Notes: generated from the sequence alone by a model not told the origin. A DNA stretch of 41,671 bases from Candidatus Gastranaerophilales bacterium (GCA_947624935.1 CANQML010000006.1:1-41671); one strand, 5' to 3'; shown: positions 1 through 8,097, counted from the stretch's first letter. Numbers and translations: made by a program.

Positions 1-504
1 TATAAAAAACCCGATGTTTATGAGATTGATGCGCAAAAAAATGCCTATGTTCATAACAATTTAGGCTTGATTTACGTGGATGAAAAGTGCTATTATGCGG
101 CGATACAGGAATTTAAAATCGCAATCAGCTTAAACCCCAATACGCAGGCAACAGCGGTTTATTACAATAATCTGGGCGAAGTTTATCTGACAATAGGTTA
201 TCCAAGTTACGCTTTAGATTGCTTTGAAAGGGCGCTCAAACAGTACAGCTTGAATTTTAAATATTATGAAAATTTGGCAAAAACGTATAAAATGCTGAAT
301 ACGGTTGACAGTCAAATTGCAAAATATTCGGATGAATCGAATCCCTTAAATCGTGTCATGCTCGGGCTTTTGTATGAACAAAAAGGTGATATAAAGCGTG
401 CGATAACGATTTTGGACGATTTTGCAATGTCAGAACCCGATTTGATTATTACAAATGCAGTGAAAAAGCATATTAAAGAATTATCCACAAAGTCATTCAG
501 CTAA
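1..504 (+). CDS. TPR-repeat protein, 5' end outside the window
   Basis: The frame is open from base 1, so the gene starts upstream of the window; the TTG at 67 is only an internal codon. The visible part is about 167 residues. It holds tetratricopeptide-type helix pairs with the usual small/aromatic pattern, for example HNNLGLIYVDEKCYYAAI and YYNNLGEVYLTIGYPSYAL, and a further pair near NRVMLGLLYEQKGDIKRAI. TPR units are protein-protein interaction scaffolds, so no enzymatic role can be read. The TAA stop at 502-504 is followed 4 bases later by the -35 box of the next promoter, so the two genes are separately transcribed. Confidence 0.8.
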   Translation, partial: YKKPDVYEIDAQKNAYVHNNLGLIYVDEKCYYAAIQEFKIAISLNPNTQATAVYYNNLGEVYLTIGYPSYALDCFERALKQYSLNFKYYENLAKTYKMLNTVDSQIAKYSDESNPLNRVMLGLLYEQKGDIKRAITILDDFAMSEPDLIITNAVKKHIKELSTKSFS

Positions 505-508
505 ATTA

Positions 509-537
509 TTGACACATTGCAAAAAATTCATTATAAT
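509..537 (+). promoter_or_regulatory. Consensus sigma-70 promoter of the prepilin gene
   Basis: TTGACA (509-514), a 17-base spacer and TATAAT (532-537) match the consensus perfectly. A GGAGG ribosome site (558-562) and an ATG (571) follow with 8 bases between them. The ATG opens a short frame that runs into a 12-G tract at 599-610. Such strong initiation signals in front of an apparently interrupted frame suggest a switchable gene rather than a dead one. Confidence 0.85.
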
Positions 538-598
538 GGACTGGTAGTAAAAAAAATGGAGGATAAAAAAATGATTTTAAAACTAAATACCCGTAACA

Positions 599-610
599 GG
601 GGGGGGGGGG
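599..610 (+). repeat. G12 homopolymer at the start of the prepilin gene (switch OFF)
   Basis: Twelve consecutive G lie 28 bases after the ATG at 571. With 12 G the ATG frame ends at a TAA at 628-630. The frame of the downstream prepilin is open all the way back to the tract (from base 611). Eleven or fourteen G would fuse the ATG to the prepilin frame. This is the arrangement expected of slipped-strand phase variation. Confidence 0.75.
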
Positions 611-664
611 TACGCTAAATATCCTCTAACCCAAGCAGATTACGACTTTTACCCTACACGTCAT

Positions 665-1588
665 TTGGCAAGCCACATACCACATAGAGTTTTGCGAATT
701 TGCCAATATATCATTGCGAGCGGAACGTCGCAATCGCAAAGTCATGGCGTCTCGCGTCATTGCGAGGAGGGCGAGCGTAGCGCAGCCCGACGCGGCAATC
801 CATTGAGCCTAATTAAAGTAAAGGACTTATTGACTTATTCACCTATTCACTTATTCACTTCAAAACGTGTTGCCTTCACCCTCGCCGAGGTTCTCGTCAC
901 ATTAGGCGTCATCGGCATCGTTGCCGCGATGACCATTCCTAATCTTGTTCAAAGTTATCAGGAAAAAGTCACTGTTGTAAAAGTCAAAAAAATATACAAC
1001 ACTTTATCTAATTCATATCAGCTGGCAATTTTAGATTACGATACAGCTGATAAATGGGAAATGACAAGAAGAAATGTTGATAGTGGAATACTTATGCGTA
1101 ACAGACTTTTAAAAAATGTAAAAACTGTTAAAGTTTGTAATAATCCAAAAGAACAAAAAGCTTGCGGTATTGCTGATGTTTATTATCTTTTTGATAAGAA
1201 AACAGTGGAGGAAGCAACTTCCGTTTTCAATGAGCGTGCTACAGTATCGGCATTACTTGCTGACGGCAGTACTGTTATGACTATTGTTAATGAAGGTGAA
1301 TCACGTGGCACGGGAGAGCTTTCTCATGTTTATGGGAATATATATTATGATGCAAACGGAATTAAACCGCCAAATGTTTATGGAAAAGATATGTTTATGT
1401 TTTACTTAACGGGAAACAGTATCATACCTTCCGGAACAACTAATGAAAATGAAAACTTCTATAAGTTTCCTAAAGGGTGTATTAATAAAGGGTATGGTTG
1501 TACTGCTTGGGTGATATATAGCGGTAATATGGACTACCTGCATTGTGATGACTTATCTTGGGAAGGTAAACATAAGTGTTCCGACTAA
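665..1588 (+). CDS. Type IV prepilin / pseudopilin-like protein, probably phase-variable
   Basis: The core is a class III N-methylation signature, VAFTLAEVLVTLGVIGIVAAM. Prepilin peptidase would cut before FTLAEV, leaving an N-terminal hydrophobic helix for membrane insertion and fibre packing. The remaining ~220 residues are a soluble domain with several Cys near the end, as in pseudopilins with disulfides. The listed start (TTG 665) is nominal. The frame is open from 611, and the likely true start is the ATG at 571, which is out of register because of the G12 tract. The sequence before the cleavage site is unusually long (~80 residues or more) and includes a translated dispersed repeat (711-803) and a low-complexity stretch. 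Product identity is good; start and ON/OFF state are inference. Confidence 0.75.
   Translation: MASHIPHRVLRICQYIIASGTSQSQSHGVSRHCEEGERSAARRGNPLSLIKVKDLLTYSPIHLFTSKRVAFTLAEVLVTLGVIGIVAAMTIPNLVQSYQEKVTVVKVKKIYNTLSNSYQLAILDYDTADKWEMTRRNVDSGILMRNRLLKNVKTVKVCNNPKEQKACGIADVYYLFDKKTVEEATSVFNERATVSALLADGSTVMTIVNEGESRGTGELSHVYGNIYYDANGIKPPNVYGKDMFMFYLTGNSIIPSGTTNENENFYKFPKGCINKGYGCTAWVIYSGNMDYLHCDDLSWEGKHKCSD
711..803 (+). repeat. GC-rich dispersed palindromic-type repeat inside the prepilin leader
   Basis: The sequence TCATTGCGAG occurs at 711-720 and 758-767, and the segment ends with a partly complementary GGCAATCCA. It is much more GC-rich than its surroundings. Its translation contains EEGERSAARRGNP, a peptide familiar from translated bacterial intergenic repeats. 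I read it as a dispersed repeat that has become part of the prepilin leader. Confidence 0.55.
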
Positions 1589-1613
1589 AGTTACAAAAAG
1601 GACAATCGACCTA

Positions 1614-1642
1614 TTTACACAAAAATTTTGTTAGGGTAAAAT
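1614..1642 (+). promoter_or_regulatory. Promoter of the parvulin gene, probably leaderless
   Basis: TTTACA (1614-1619), 17 bases, then TAAAAT (1637-1642). The ATG at 1649 begins 6 bases after the -10 box, where transcription itself should start. No well-placed ribosome site precedes the ATG. Confidence 0.6.
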
Positions 1643-1648
1643 CATTTT

Positions 1649-2002
1649 ATGATTAAACTTATTTCAAAAATCTTAACGGTAATGGTACTTTTAACATCGT
1701 CGGTTTTTGCCTACGAGGAGGCAAAAGAGGTTAGAGCAAGCCATATATTGGTTAAAACCCGCCCTGAGGCGGTGCAAATTAAAAAACAACTTGATAACGG
1801 CGCGGATTTTGCACAGCTTGCACAAACTTATTCACTATGCCCGTCAAAGCAAAACGGCGGAGATTTGGGCTATTTCAGACGCGGGCAAATGGTTCCGGAA
1901 TTTGAGGACGAAGCGTTTGAGCTTGAAAAAGGCGAAGTTTCAAAACCCGTCGGAACTCAGTTCGGTTGGCATATCATAAAGGTTACGGATAAAAAATATT
2001 AA
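1649..2002 (+). CDS. Secreted parvulin-type peptidyl-prolyl isomerase (PPIC family)
   Basis: The product is 117 residues. It starts with a Sec signal peptide (MIKLISKILTVMVLLTSSVFA, cleavage near residue 21), then a single rotamase domain: ASHILVKT, the FAQLAQTYS helix, the GGDLGYF turn, and GWHIIKV at the end. All are standard parvulin landmarks. It should catalyse cis/trans isomerisation of prolyl bonds in exported proteins. There is no foldase N-terminal domain as in SurA or PrsA, so this is a minimal single-domain form. The TAA stop shares its last base with the ATG of the ogt gene, so the two are probably cotranscribed and translationally coupled. Confidence 0.9.
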   Translation: MIKLISKILTVMVLLTSSVFAYEEAKEVRASHILVKTRPEAVQIKKQLDNGADFAQLAQTYSLCPSKQNGGDLGYFRRGQMVPEFEDEAFELEKGEVSKPVGTQFGWHIIKVTDKKY

Positions 2003-2466
2003 TGTATTTTGACTACAAAACCAAGCTCGGCACAATATATATTTGTGCCGAAAATAATTTTATTACGCAAATAACCGTCAAAAAACCGAACGGCAAAAGG
2101 TGTGAAACTCCTTTGATTAAGCGGGCTTTTGAAGAAATTGAAGAATATTTAAACGGGTTAAGAAAAACTTTCGACCTGCCGATTTTACCAAAAGGAACAC
2201 CGTTTCAAAAGCGTGTGTGGGATGAGCTTTTAAAAATCCCATACGGCAAAACAATAAGCTACAAAGAGCTTGCACGCCGTACAGGTAATGAAAAAGCTTG
2301 TCGGGCGGTCGGTATGGCAAACAACAAAAACCCGATTATGATAATTATTCCATGCCACAGAGTTGTCGGAAGTGACGGAAGTTTAACGGGTTATGCGGGC
2401 GGGCTTGAAATGAAACAAACCTTATTAAACCTTGAAAACATTGACAAAACCGCTTTAATGTGTTAG
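2002..2466 (+). CDS. ogt: Methylated-DNA--protein-cysteine S-methyltransferase
   Basis: The product is 154 residues, the normal size for an Ogt-type protein. It repairs O6-alkylguanine by irreversible transfer of the alkyl group to a cysteine. The active site is seen as IIPCHRVVGSDGSLTGYAGG (residues ~114-133), with the acceptor Cys in PCHR. The helix-turn-helix with the Arg finger precedes it (RAVGMANNKNP). The N-terminal RNase H-like region is short but present. The ATG overlaps the stop of the parvulin gene by one base. The promoter of the next gene begins inside its 3' end. Confidence 0.93.
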   Translation: MYFDYKTKLGTIYICAENNFITQITVKKPNGKRCETPLIKRAFEEIEEYLNGLRKTFDLPILPKGTPFQKRVWDELLKIPYGKTISYKELARRTGNEKACRAVGMANNKNPIMIIIPCHRVVGSDGSLTGYAGGLEMKQTLLNLENIDKTALMC

Positions 2467-2483
2467 TATCTAAAATATACTAA
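2441..2483 (+). promoter_or_regulatory. Promoter plus inverted-repeat operator before the HxlR gene
   Basis: TTGACA (2441-2446), 17 bases, TAGTAT (2464-2469). The -10 box lies in the left arm of an inverted repeat, TTAGTAT (2463-2469) and ATACTAA (2477-2483), with a 7-base spacer. A dyad over the -10 box immediately before a winged-helix regulator gene is the usual layout for autoregulation. The function is inferred. Confidence 0.55.
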
Positions 2484-2493
2484 AGGGGAAATT

Positions 2494-2844
2494 ATGGAAG
2501 TAAAAGATTTGCCGAAGTGTCCTGTTGAGGTTGCGCTGACAATTTTGAATACTAAATGGAAATTTTTGATTATAAGGGATTTATTGGAGGGAACAAAGCG
2601 GTTTGGCGAACTTAAAAAATCATTAAAACCGATTACGCAGAAGGTTTTGACGACAAATTTAAGAGATATGGAAGATATGGGGCTTGTTGAAAGAAAAGTT
2701 TACCGTCAATCACCGCCAAAAGTTGAATATACTTTGACGGACGTCGGCTACAGCCTTGCAGGGATATTGGATTCCATGGCAGATTGGGGCGCAGGGTTCA
2801 AAAAGTATCTTAAACTCGTCTCAAAAAGCCGCAACGAAAATTAA
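2494..2844 (+). CDS. HxlR-family winged-helix transcriptional regulator
   Basis: The product is 116 residues, typical of the family. It shows the HxlR pattern CPVEVALTILNTKWKFLIIR (Cys near the N-terminus), then FGELKKSLKPITQKVLTTNL (recognition helix) and YTLTDVGYSL (wing to C-terminal helix). HxlR proteins bind DNA as dimers and often sense aldehydes or redox stress through the conserved Cys. Here it follows ogt and may respond to alkylating or electrophile stress, but no target is shown. An AAAGGGG ribosome site precedes the ATG. The stop overlaps the 3' end of the convergent helicase gene by 4 bases. Confidence 0.88.
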   Translation: MEVKDLPKCPVEVALTILNTKWKFLIIRDLLEGTKRFGELKKSLKPITQKVLTTNLRDMEDMGLVERKVYRQSPPKVEYTLTDVGYSLAGILDSMADWGAGFKKYLKLVSKSRNEN

Positions 2845-5800
2845 TCTTCTATCAAAACTCTGTCTAAACAAGCTTTTGGTGAATATTTCCACTCTCTATA
2901 TGTTATGCGTTTAACCTTAAATCCGCAGCGTTCCAATATCGCCTGCTTTTTCATATTTGAAACGGTCGGACTTATATTATCTTCAAGCCCGTCAATTTCT
3001 ACAATGAATTTTTTATCCACCAACAAATCCGTACTTAAACCTGCAATGTCACACCCTGCTTGAACTTCATGCCCGAGCTCACGCATTTCGTTTGCAATTT
3101 CTTTTTCAAGGCTGTTTTTATATTCGTTTTCGTCTATTTGCAAGCTTTCAAGCGCATTTTGCTTATTTTGGTATTCTTTTATATAGGAAATATAATTTCT
3201 GAAATGTCCTTCGGGCAGATTTTCAATATCTCGTGAAACAAAATTTATAACTTTGTACCTTGCACGTGTAATTGCAACGTTAAAGAGGTTCGGTTTTTGC
3301 AAAAACGTAGCGCTTTGCGGTCTGCTGTTGTTTGCAAACGCCCACGACATAAGGATTACATCACGCTCATCGCCTTGGAATGTGTGTGCCGTACCGATTT
3401 CTATTTGATGTTTTCTTATCATGTGATCGGATAAAACTTTTGAAACAGAATTTTTGAGTTGGTCAACCTGCGCCCTAAAAGGTGAAATTATACCGATAGA
3501 AACAGGGTTATCAGGGTTTTTGCGCTCATCTTCTATTACAATTTCGTGAAGTTTTTTAATTACCGCCTCAACCTCGGGCAAATTGCGGGTTACGTCAAAA
3601 TCGACTTTGCCGTCGGGCACTTCTACAAGCTCTAAAACCTTTTCATTGCCAAAATCCTTTTTCATAACCCGAATTCTTCCGCCGTAAAATTCGTCGTTTG
3701 AAAAATTAATAATAGGCGGCAAACTTCTGAAATGCTCATCAAGCATAACGGAGTTCATCGAGTAATAATCTGCCAAATCAAACATGGAATTTGTTCTGAA
3801 CCGCCACATAAGCTGATATTTGTCAGGGATGCCGTACTGGCTCAAAAACGACTGTTCTTTAGCTTTTTCCAAGAACGACAAATGCGGAAGCTGTTTGTCA
3901 TCACCCACGATTACCGCACGTTTTGCCCTGAACATTACAGGGAAACAGCTTGCTATATCGCATTGTGACGCCTCATCAATAATTGCGACGTCAAACATGC
4001 CCGGTTTCATGGGCAAAGACCCCGAAATTGCATAAGTTGTAACGCACCAGCAGGGAAATGCCTCCAAAAGCGGTTTAAAATCTTCTTCTTCCAAAATTCT
4101 GTTTTGAAGATTTTTTCTGCGCTCGGTGAGCGATTTTGCATGCACAATAAGCCTTTGGCGCTTGATTTGGTCACGCAAAAGCCCTTTTAAAGATTCTCTG
4201 CGGCGGTTTTTCAAAATGTTTATTGCAAGATTTTTTTGCTTGCGTTTTAACTGCCTGATTTGCTCAGTCAAAACGTGTAAATTTCCAGTTTTTTGAATTT
4301 CGGCTTCGGTTTTTCTCAATTTCCAATTCATATTTGAAACTTCAAGCTCGGCACTTAACCTTGAAAGATTATCATAAGTAACCTCAAAATCCTTTATTTT
4401 TAAGATTTTTTTGAGTTTTCCAAGACTCATAAAGTTTGCAAAATTTGCAAAAAATCCCGCTTTTTCAATGTTGTTTTCCAAAGTTTTGATTATACTTGAA
4501 ACAGTGTCTATTTCGGATTTTTTAAGAGTTGTTTTGATAAATAATGCTTCACCCAAAGCTTTTTCGGAGTTTTGGGTTTCCAAAGACATATCATGCCAGT
4601 CTTTTTCAAGTTTTATAATATGTTCGCACTTGTTTTCCGCATCTTTTATAAGGTTCAAATGCTCTTTCATGTCTTTTACATCCACAAGCATGCTGTCCTC
4701 AAAGCCGCTGTCCAAATCGACTTTACCCGAATACAAATCCTGAAGTTGAAAACTCAACTGCTTTTGGTAGTTTAATCTTCCTGCACGAAGTGCTAAAAAC
4801 GGCGCACCAAGCTCGTTTAATCTTTCGGCAACAACGTCAACGGCTTTGTCCATACGTGATGCAACAAGAACAGTTTTGCCGTTTGCAATCAAGTGTGCTG
4901 CAAGGTTAACTATTGTTTGCGATTTGCCCGTTCCGGGAGGTCCTTGCACCGCTATAAACTTGTTATTATCAATATTTTTAATTACTTTTTCCTGCGAATC
5001 ACTTAATGACAAAGGTGTTACGGGGTAAAAATCCGTAACTTCTTTCATATCCTTAATCGGAACGGATTTTTCTTTCGATTGGATATATTCGTCATTTATA
5101 ATGCTTAAAGCGGTTTCTCTGTAAATTCCGCTCGGTTTTTCGGCGATTTGGGTTAATTCGTGCAATACCCCCGCCGTCACCGCCGGACGTTTGGTCAAAA
5201 TTATCGCACTCTGGTAAGTTACAACAACTTTATCAAGCTTTATTGAAGACTTTTGCGCCGCTTCTTCTTCCTCGATTATTTCGTCCAAGTTTTCGGAATT
5301 GATTTTTTCTTTGTAAAAATCGGTGTCTTTTGAAACGTTATCTTCCGCCTCGGTTTCGGTCATACTGATTTCAACTTCGGGAATAACCGATTGCAGAGTG
5401 GTTAAAAATATGTCAAGTTTTTCTTTTGTAATCGGCAAATCGGGCACAACATCCAAAATACCTTCCAAAAGTAAATCAACTTCGTCTTCATCATCGTTTT
5501 TCTTCATTAATGCGGCAAGTGCGCCCGTATTCAACGACAAGATTTCATCTTGCGGAATGCAGTTTATGTTCACGCCGTTTCTTTCCAATTTACACGGAAG
5601 ATACAAAAGCGGGGTTAAAAACTCGTTGTATTTCTTGCTTTTATTGTTTTTTCCGACCAAAAACATATAGCCGTAAATTAGGTATTTATCTTTTGTACTT
5701 AATTCGCTTTGAATCATTAATTCGGTCAGTTTGCTGTCCGAGCCGTCAAGTTTAAGGTATTCTTCGGCATTTGTCAATAAAGTTTCTTCGCCTTGCAGGA

Positions 5801-5951
5801 AAATCCATTTGTTATCTTTGTCGGCTTTTAAGTTTCTGAAAGTCGAGCTTTTAACTTCTTCTCTTACGCAATCGTGAAGATATTGGCTCAATTTCTTTAT
5901 AAAACTGTTGTTAAATGCCGAATTTATGGCTTTTGTAGCTTCTTGTAACAT
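2841..5951 (-). CDS. Large SF1 (DNA2/NAM7/UPF1-like) helicase with C-terminal endonuclease-like domain
   Basis: The product is 1,036 residues. Walker A is GPPGTGKSQT (~residue 336). Walker B is AIIDEASQCD (~657), followed by GDDKQLPH. Later motifs are TAHTFQGDERDVIL and FNVAITRARYKV. A charged coiled-coil-like insert (~430-630) separates motifs I and II, as in UPF1-like enzymes. The last ~90 residues (EMRELGHEVQAGCDIAGLSTDLLVD, then FIVEIDG and KRITYREW) resemble a Vsr/DUF559-like PD-(D/E)XK fold. The enzyme is expected to unwind nucleic acid in an ATP-dependent manner, with possible cleavage. It is convergent with HxlR and divergent from the CCA-type gene. Precise substrate is unknown; involvement in repair or defence is inference. 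Confidence 0.82.
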   Translation of the reverse strand: MLQEATKAINSAFNNSFIKKLSQYLHDCVREEVKSSTFRNLKADKDNKWIFLQGEETLLTNAEEYLKLDGSDSKLTELMIQSELSTKDKYLIYGYMFLVGKNNKSKKYNEFLTPLLYLPCKLERNGVNINCIPQDEILSLNTGALAALMKKNDDEDEVDLLLEGILDVVPDLPITKEKLDIFLTTLQSVIPEVEISMTETEAEDNVSKDTDFYKEKINSENLDEIIEEEEAAQKSSIKLDKVVVTYQSAIILTKRPAVTAGVLHELTQIAEKPSGIYRETALSIINDEYIQSKEKSVPIKDMKEVTDFYPVTPLSLSDSQEKVIKNIDNNKFIAVQGPPGTGKSQTIVNLAAHLIANGKTVLVASRMDKAVDVVAERLNELGAPFLALRAGRLNYQKQLSFQLQDLYSGKVDLDSGFEDSMLVDVKDMKEHLNLIKDAENKCEHIIKLEKDWHDMSLETQNSEKALGEALFIKTTLKKSEIDTVSSIIKTLENNIEKAGFFANFANFMSLGKLKKILKIKDFEVTYDNLSRLSAELEVSNMNWKLRKTEAEIQKTGNLHVLTEQIRQLKRKQKNLAINILKNRRRESLKGLLRDQIKRQRLIVHAKSLTERRKNLQNRILEEEDFKPLLEAFPCWCVTTYAISGSLPMKPGMFDVAIIDEASQCDIASCFPVMFRAKRAVIVGDDKQLPHLSFLEKAKEQSFLSQYGIPDKYQLMWRFRTNSMFDLADYYSMNSVMLDEHFRSLPPIINFSNDEFYGGRIRVMKKDFGNEKVLELVEVPDGKVDFDVTRNLPEVEAVIKKLHEIVIEDERKNPDNPVSIGIISPFRAQVDQLKNSVSKVLSDHMIRKHQIEIGTAHTFQGDERDVILMSWAFANNSRPQSATFLQKPNLFNVAITRARYKVINFVSRDIENLPEGHFRNYISYIKEYQNKQNALESLQIDENEYKNSLEKEIANEMRELGHEVQAGCDIAGLSTDLLVDKKFIVEIDGLEDNISPTVSNMKKQAILERCGFKVKRITYREWKYSPKACLDRVLIED

Positions 5952-5964
5952 ACTTTTCTCCTGC

Positions 5965-5993
5965 TTGTTTATTATACCATTTTACGCTAAAAT
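5965..5993 (+). promoter_or_regulatory. Promoter of the CCA-type nucleotidyltransferase gene, probably leaderless
   Basis: TTGTTT (5965-5970), 17 bases, TAAAAT (5988-5993). The ATG at 6001 begins 7 bases after the -10 box, so the transcript should begin at or next to the start codon. No ribosome site is visible. It sits in the short gap between divergent genes. Confidence 0.6.
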
Positions 5994-6000
5994 ATGGAAC

Positions 6001-7092
6001 ATGGACATCATCAATATATATGATAAATCCCTTTATTACATAGGCGGAGTGGTCAGAGATAAGCTTTTGGGCAAAGAAAGCTTTGATATTGATATCACTT
6101 ATATCGGAAATGCCATTGATTATTGCTCAAAATTCGGTCGTGTAATCAGGGAAAACCCTGATTTTGGAACGGTCAGAGTTGATGTCGACGGCAGAGAAAT
6201 TGATTTTGCCTCAACAAGATGCGAAATTTACGAAAAAAAAGGGCATTTGCCGACTGTCGTTAAAATCGGATGTTCATTAAAAGAAGATGTTATGAGGCGT
6301 GATTTTACGGTAAATGCGCTTGCAATGAACACAGAAACGGGCGAAATAATCGATTATGTCGGCGGTCAAAAGGATTTGAAAGACAAAGTTTTAAGAGTTT
6401 TGCACGACAAAAGTTTTATTGACGACCCGACAAGAATTATAAGAGGGTTAAAATTCCGTATCAGATTTGGTTTTGAGCTTGAAAGTCATACAAAAAAGCT
6501 TCAAGATGAATATTTGGCAAATATAAATTACGATATGTCCTACAAAAGAGTGAAAAAAGAACTGATTGAAACCTTCAACCTCAATTCCCAGCGTGCTTTT
6601 GAACTTTTTGTAAGTGAGGGGATTTATAAACTTGTATCGCCCGAAACTTTTGAACTGCCAAAAATTAATATTGAAAATTTGATTAAAAAATACCCTGTGG
6701 AAAATGTTTGGCTTTGCTACATCGGGCTTTTACCCGATTTATCGAGGCTGGATTTTACAAAGCAGGAAAGAAAAATTATAGAAGATTTTCAATCAATAGG
6801 AGATGTCAAAACCGACTTTGAAATTTATAAAGCTTTTGACGGGCTGAATTTGGAAAGCATTTTGTTATACGGAATAAAAACCAATAACATCAAGGCAGTT
6901 GAAAGGTATATGGATGTTTTACGCCACATAAAAATTTCAACAACGGGTGAAGATTTGAAAAATCTCGGGATTGAACCTTCAATTGAATATCAAAAAATCT
7001 TTGACAAAATTTTGGCGGCAAAACTTGAAAATCCCGATATGACAAAAGAAGAAGAACTTGAAATTGCAAAAAGGATGGATTATGACAACTGA
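6001..7092 (+). CDS. CCA tRNA nucleotidyltransferase / poly(A) polymerase family protein
   Basis: The product is 363 residues from ATG 6001. The class II nucleotidyltransferase head domain is complete: [12 protein letters not shown], the metal-binding DID (ESFDIDIT), [12 protein letters not shown], and the neck motif [21 protein letters not shown]. It should add CCA, or A/CC only, to tRNA 3' ends. The tail domain is shorter and divergent, with no HD domain, so a division of labour with a second enzyme is possible. I chose ATG 6001 rather than an upstream in-frame codon because the head motif starts soon after it and a promoter lies just before it. It overlaps the next gene by 11 bases. Confidence 0.87.
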   Translation: MDIINIYDKSLYYIGGVVRDKLLGKESFDIDITYIGNAIDYCSKFGRVIRENPDFGTVRVDVDGREIDFASTRCEIYEKKGHLPTVVKIGCSLKEDVMRRDFTVNALAMNTETGEIIDYVGGQKDLKDKVLRVLHDKSFIDDPTRIIRGLKFRIRFGFELESHTKKLQDEYLANINYDMSYKRVKKELIETFNLNSQRAFELFVSEGIYKLVSPETFELPKINIENLIKKYPVENVWLCYIGLLPDLSRLDFTKQERKIIEDFQSIGDVKTDFEIYKAFDGLNLESILLYGIKTNNIKAVERYMDVLRHIKISTTGEDLKNLGIEPSIEYQKIFDKILAAKLENPDMTKEEELEIAKRMDYDN

Positions 7093-7645
7093 AAAAGAAA
7101 AAATGCTTCAAGGTGAATTGTATGACGCAAACTATGACGAGTCACTTATAAAAGAAAGAATTAAATGCAAAAAACTTTGCTTTAAATATAACAGTATTTC
7201 ACCTGAAAAAACTGAAAAGCGGAAAAAATTAATCAAAAAAATTGTCGGGAAAACAAAAGAAAATTTTTTAATTGAACAACCGTTTATGTGTGATTACGGC
7301 TACAATATAGAACTTGGCGAAAATTTCTATTCTAACCATAACCTTATAATTTTAGACTGTGCTAAAGTAACATTCGGCGATAATGTTTTTATCGCTCCAA
7401 ACTGCGGATTTTACGCAGCGTCGCACCCGTTAGATTATCCGACAAGAAACAAAGGTTTGGAATTTGCTAAACCCATAAAAATCGGAAATAATGTTTGGAT
7501 TGGCGGAAATGTTGTCGTATTGGGCGGTGTTACAATAGGGAATAACGTCGTGGTCGCAGCCGGTGCGGTTGTAGTGCATGACGTTCCCGATAACTGCGTG
7601 GTTGCAGGTGTTCCGGCTAAAAAAATAAAAGATTTGGCGCCCTAA
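7082..7645 (+). CDS. Maltose/galactoside O-acetyltransferase-like (left-handed beta-helix)
   Basis: The product is 187 residues, the size of the Maa/LacA/NodL group. It begins [19 protein letters not shown], the typical maltose-acetyltransferase N-terminus. The hexapeptide repeat region follows: [16 protein letters not shown] with the catalytic His, then [20 protein letters not shown] and [15 protein letters not shown]. It should transfer acetyl from acetyl-CoA to a sugar hydroxyl. I chose the ATG at 7082, which gives the family-typical N-terminus and is preceded by AAAAGGA inside the end of the upstream gene. It is translationally coupled to that gene. The sugar substrate cannot be told. Confidence 0.9.
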   Translation: MTTEKEKMLQGELYDANYDESLIKERIKCKKLCFKYNSISPEKTEKRKKLIKKIVGKTKENFLIEQPFMCDYGYNIELGENFYSNHNLIILDCAKVTFGDNVFIAPNCGFYAASHPLDYPTRNKGLEFAKPIKIGNNVWIGGNVVVLGGVTIGNNVVVAAGAVVVHDVPDNCVVAGVPAKKIKDLAP

Positions 7646-7673
7646 TTTTATTTTTGGAGTATAATAAGTTATT

Positions 7674-8096
7674 ATGATTAAATTAATAAAATATATTTTT
7701 ATATTACTTTTAACCGCTATTCCGGTATATGCCGCATCTGTTAATTACGGCTATAACGCTCAAGGCAATTATGCTCCAACCTCCATTGGCGGTCAGCAAA
7801 TCCATTACGGCTATAACGCCCAAGGGGATTATGTTCAAACTTCTATTGGCGGTCAGCAAATTCACTATGGCTACAACGCCCAAGGCAATTACGTTCCAAC
7901 CTCCATCGGCGGTCAGCAAATTCACTATGGCTACAACGCTCAAGGAAATTACGTTCCAACCTCTATCGGCGGTCAGCAAATTCACTATGGCTACAACGCT
8001 CAAGGTAATTACGTTCCAACCTCTATCGGCGGTCAGCAAATTCATTATGGCTATAACGCCCAAGGTAATTACGTTCCGATTAATGTCGGATATTAA
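7674..8096 (+). CDS. Small secreted protein of six 20-residue Tyr/Asn/Gln/Gly-rich repeats
   Basis: The product is 140 residues. It has a clear signal peptide (MIKLIKYIFILLLTAIPVYA) and a mature part made almost entirely of six tandem units, HYGYNAQGNYVPTSIGGQQI. The period is exactly 60 bases in the DNA. The unit is rich in Gly, Asn, Gln, Tyr and Ser and lacks Cys and Trp. Such regular short repeats can form beta-solenoid or amyloid-like surface fibres; that is inference only, since I do not recognise a named family. A TATAAT (7660-7665) lies 8 bases before the ATG and a GGAG sits too far upstream for a good ribosome site, so translation may be leaderless. It is convergent with the helicase-nuclease gene. 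Confidence 0.8.
   Translation: MIKLIKYIFILLLTAIPVYAASVNYGYNAQGNYAPTSIGGQQIHYGYNAQGDYVQTSIGGQQIHYGYNAQGNYVPTSIGGQQIHYGYNAQGNYVPTSIGGQQIHYGYNAQGNYVPTSIGGQQIHYGYNAQGNYVPINVGY
7741..8093 (+). repeat. 60-bp in-frame tandem repeat, about six copies
   Basis: Six copies of a 60-base unit follow each other without spacers. The third to fifth copies (7861-8040) are nearly identical at DNA level. The first two and the last differ more, mostly at third codon positions. This indicates recent internal duplication by recombination or slippage. Copy number is likely to vary between strains. Confidence 0.9.
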
Positions 8097-8097
8097 T

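Noticed and set aside
5908-6000. Earlier in-frame start for the CCA-type enzyme
   Set aside because: It would overlap the divergent helicase start and the promoter, and adds residues before the conserved head domain. ATG 6001 fits the family and the promoter.
7741-8093. Evenly spaced repeats resembling a CRISPR array
   Set aside because: The 60-base units have no unique spacers, are fully in frame and encode a repeat protein with a signal peptide. There is no cas gene nearby.
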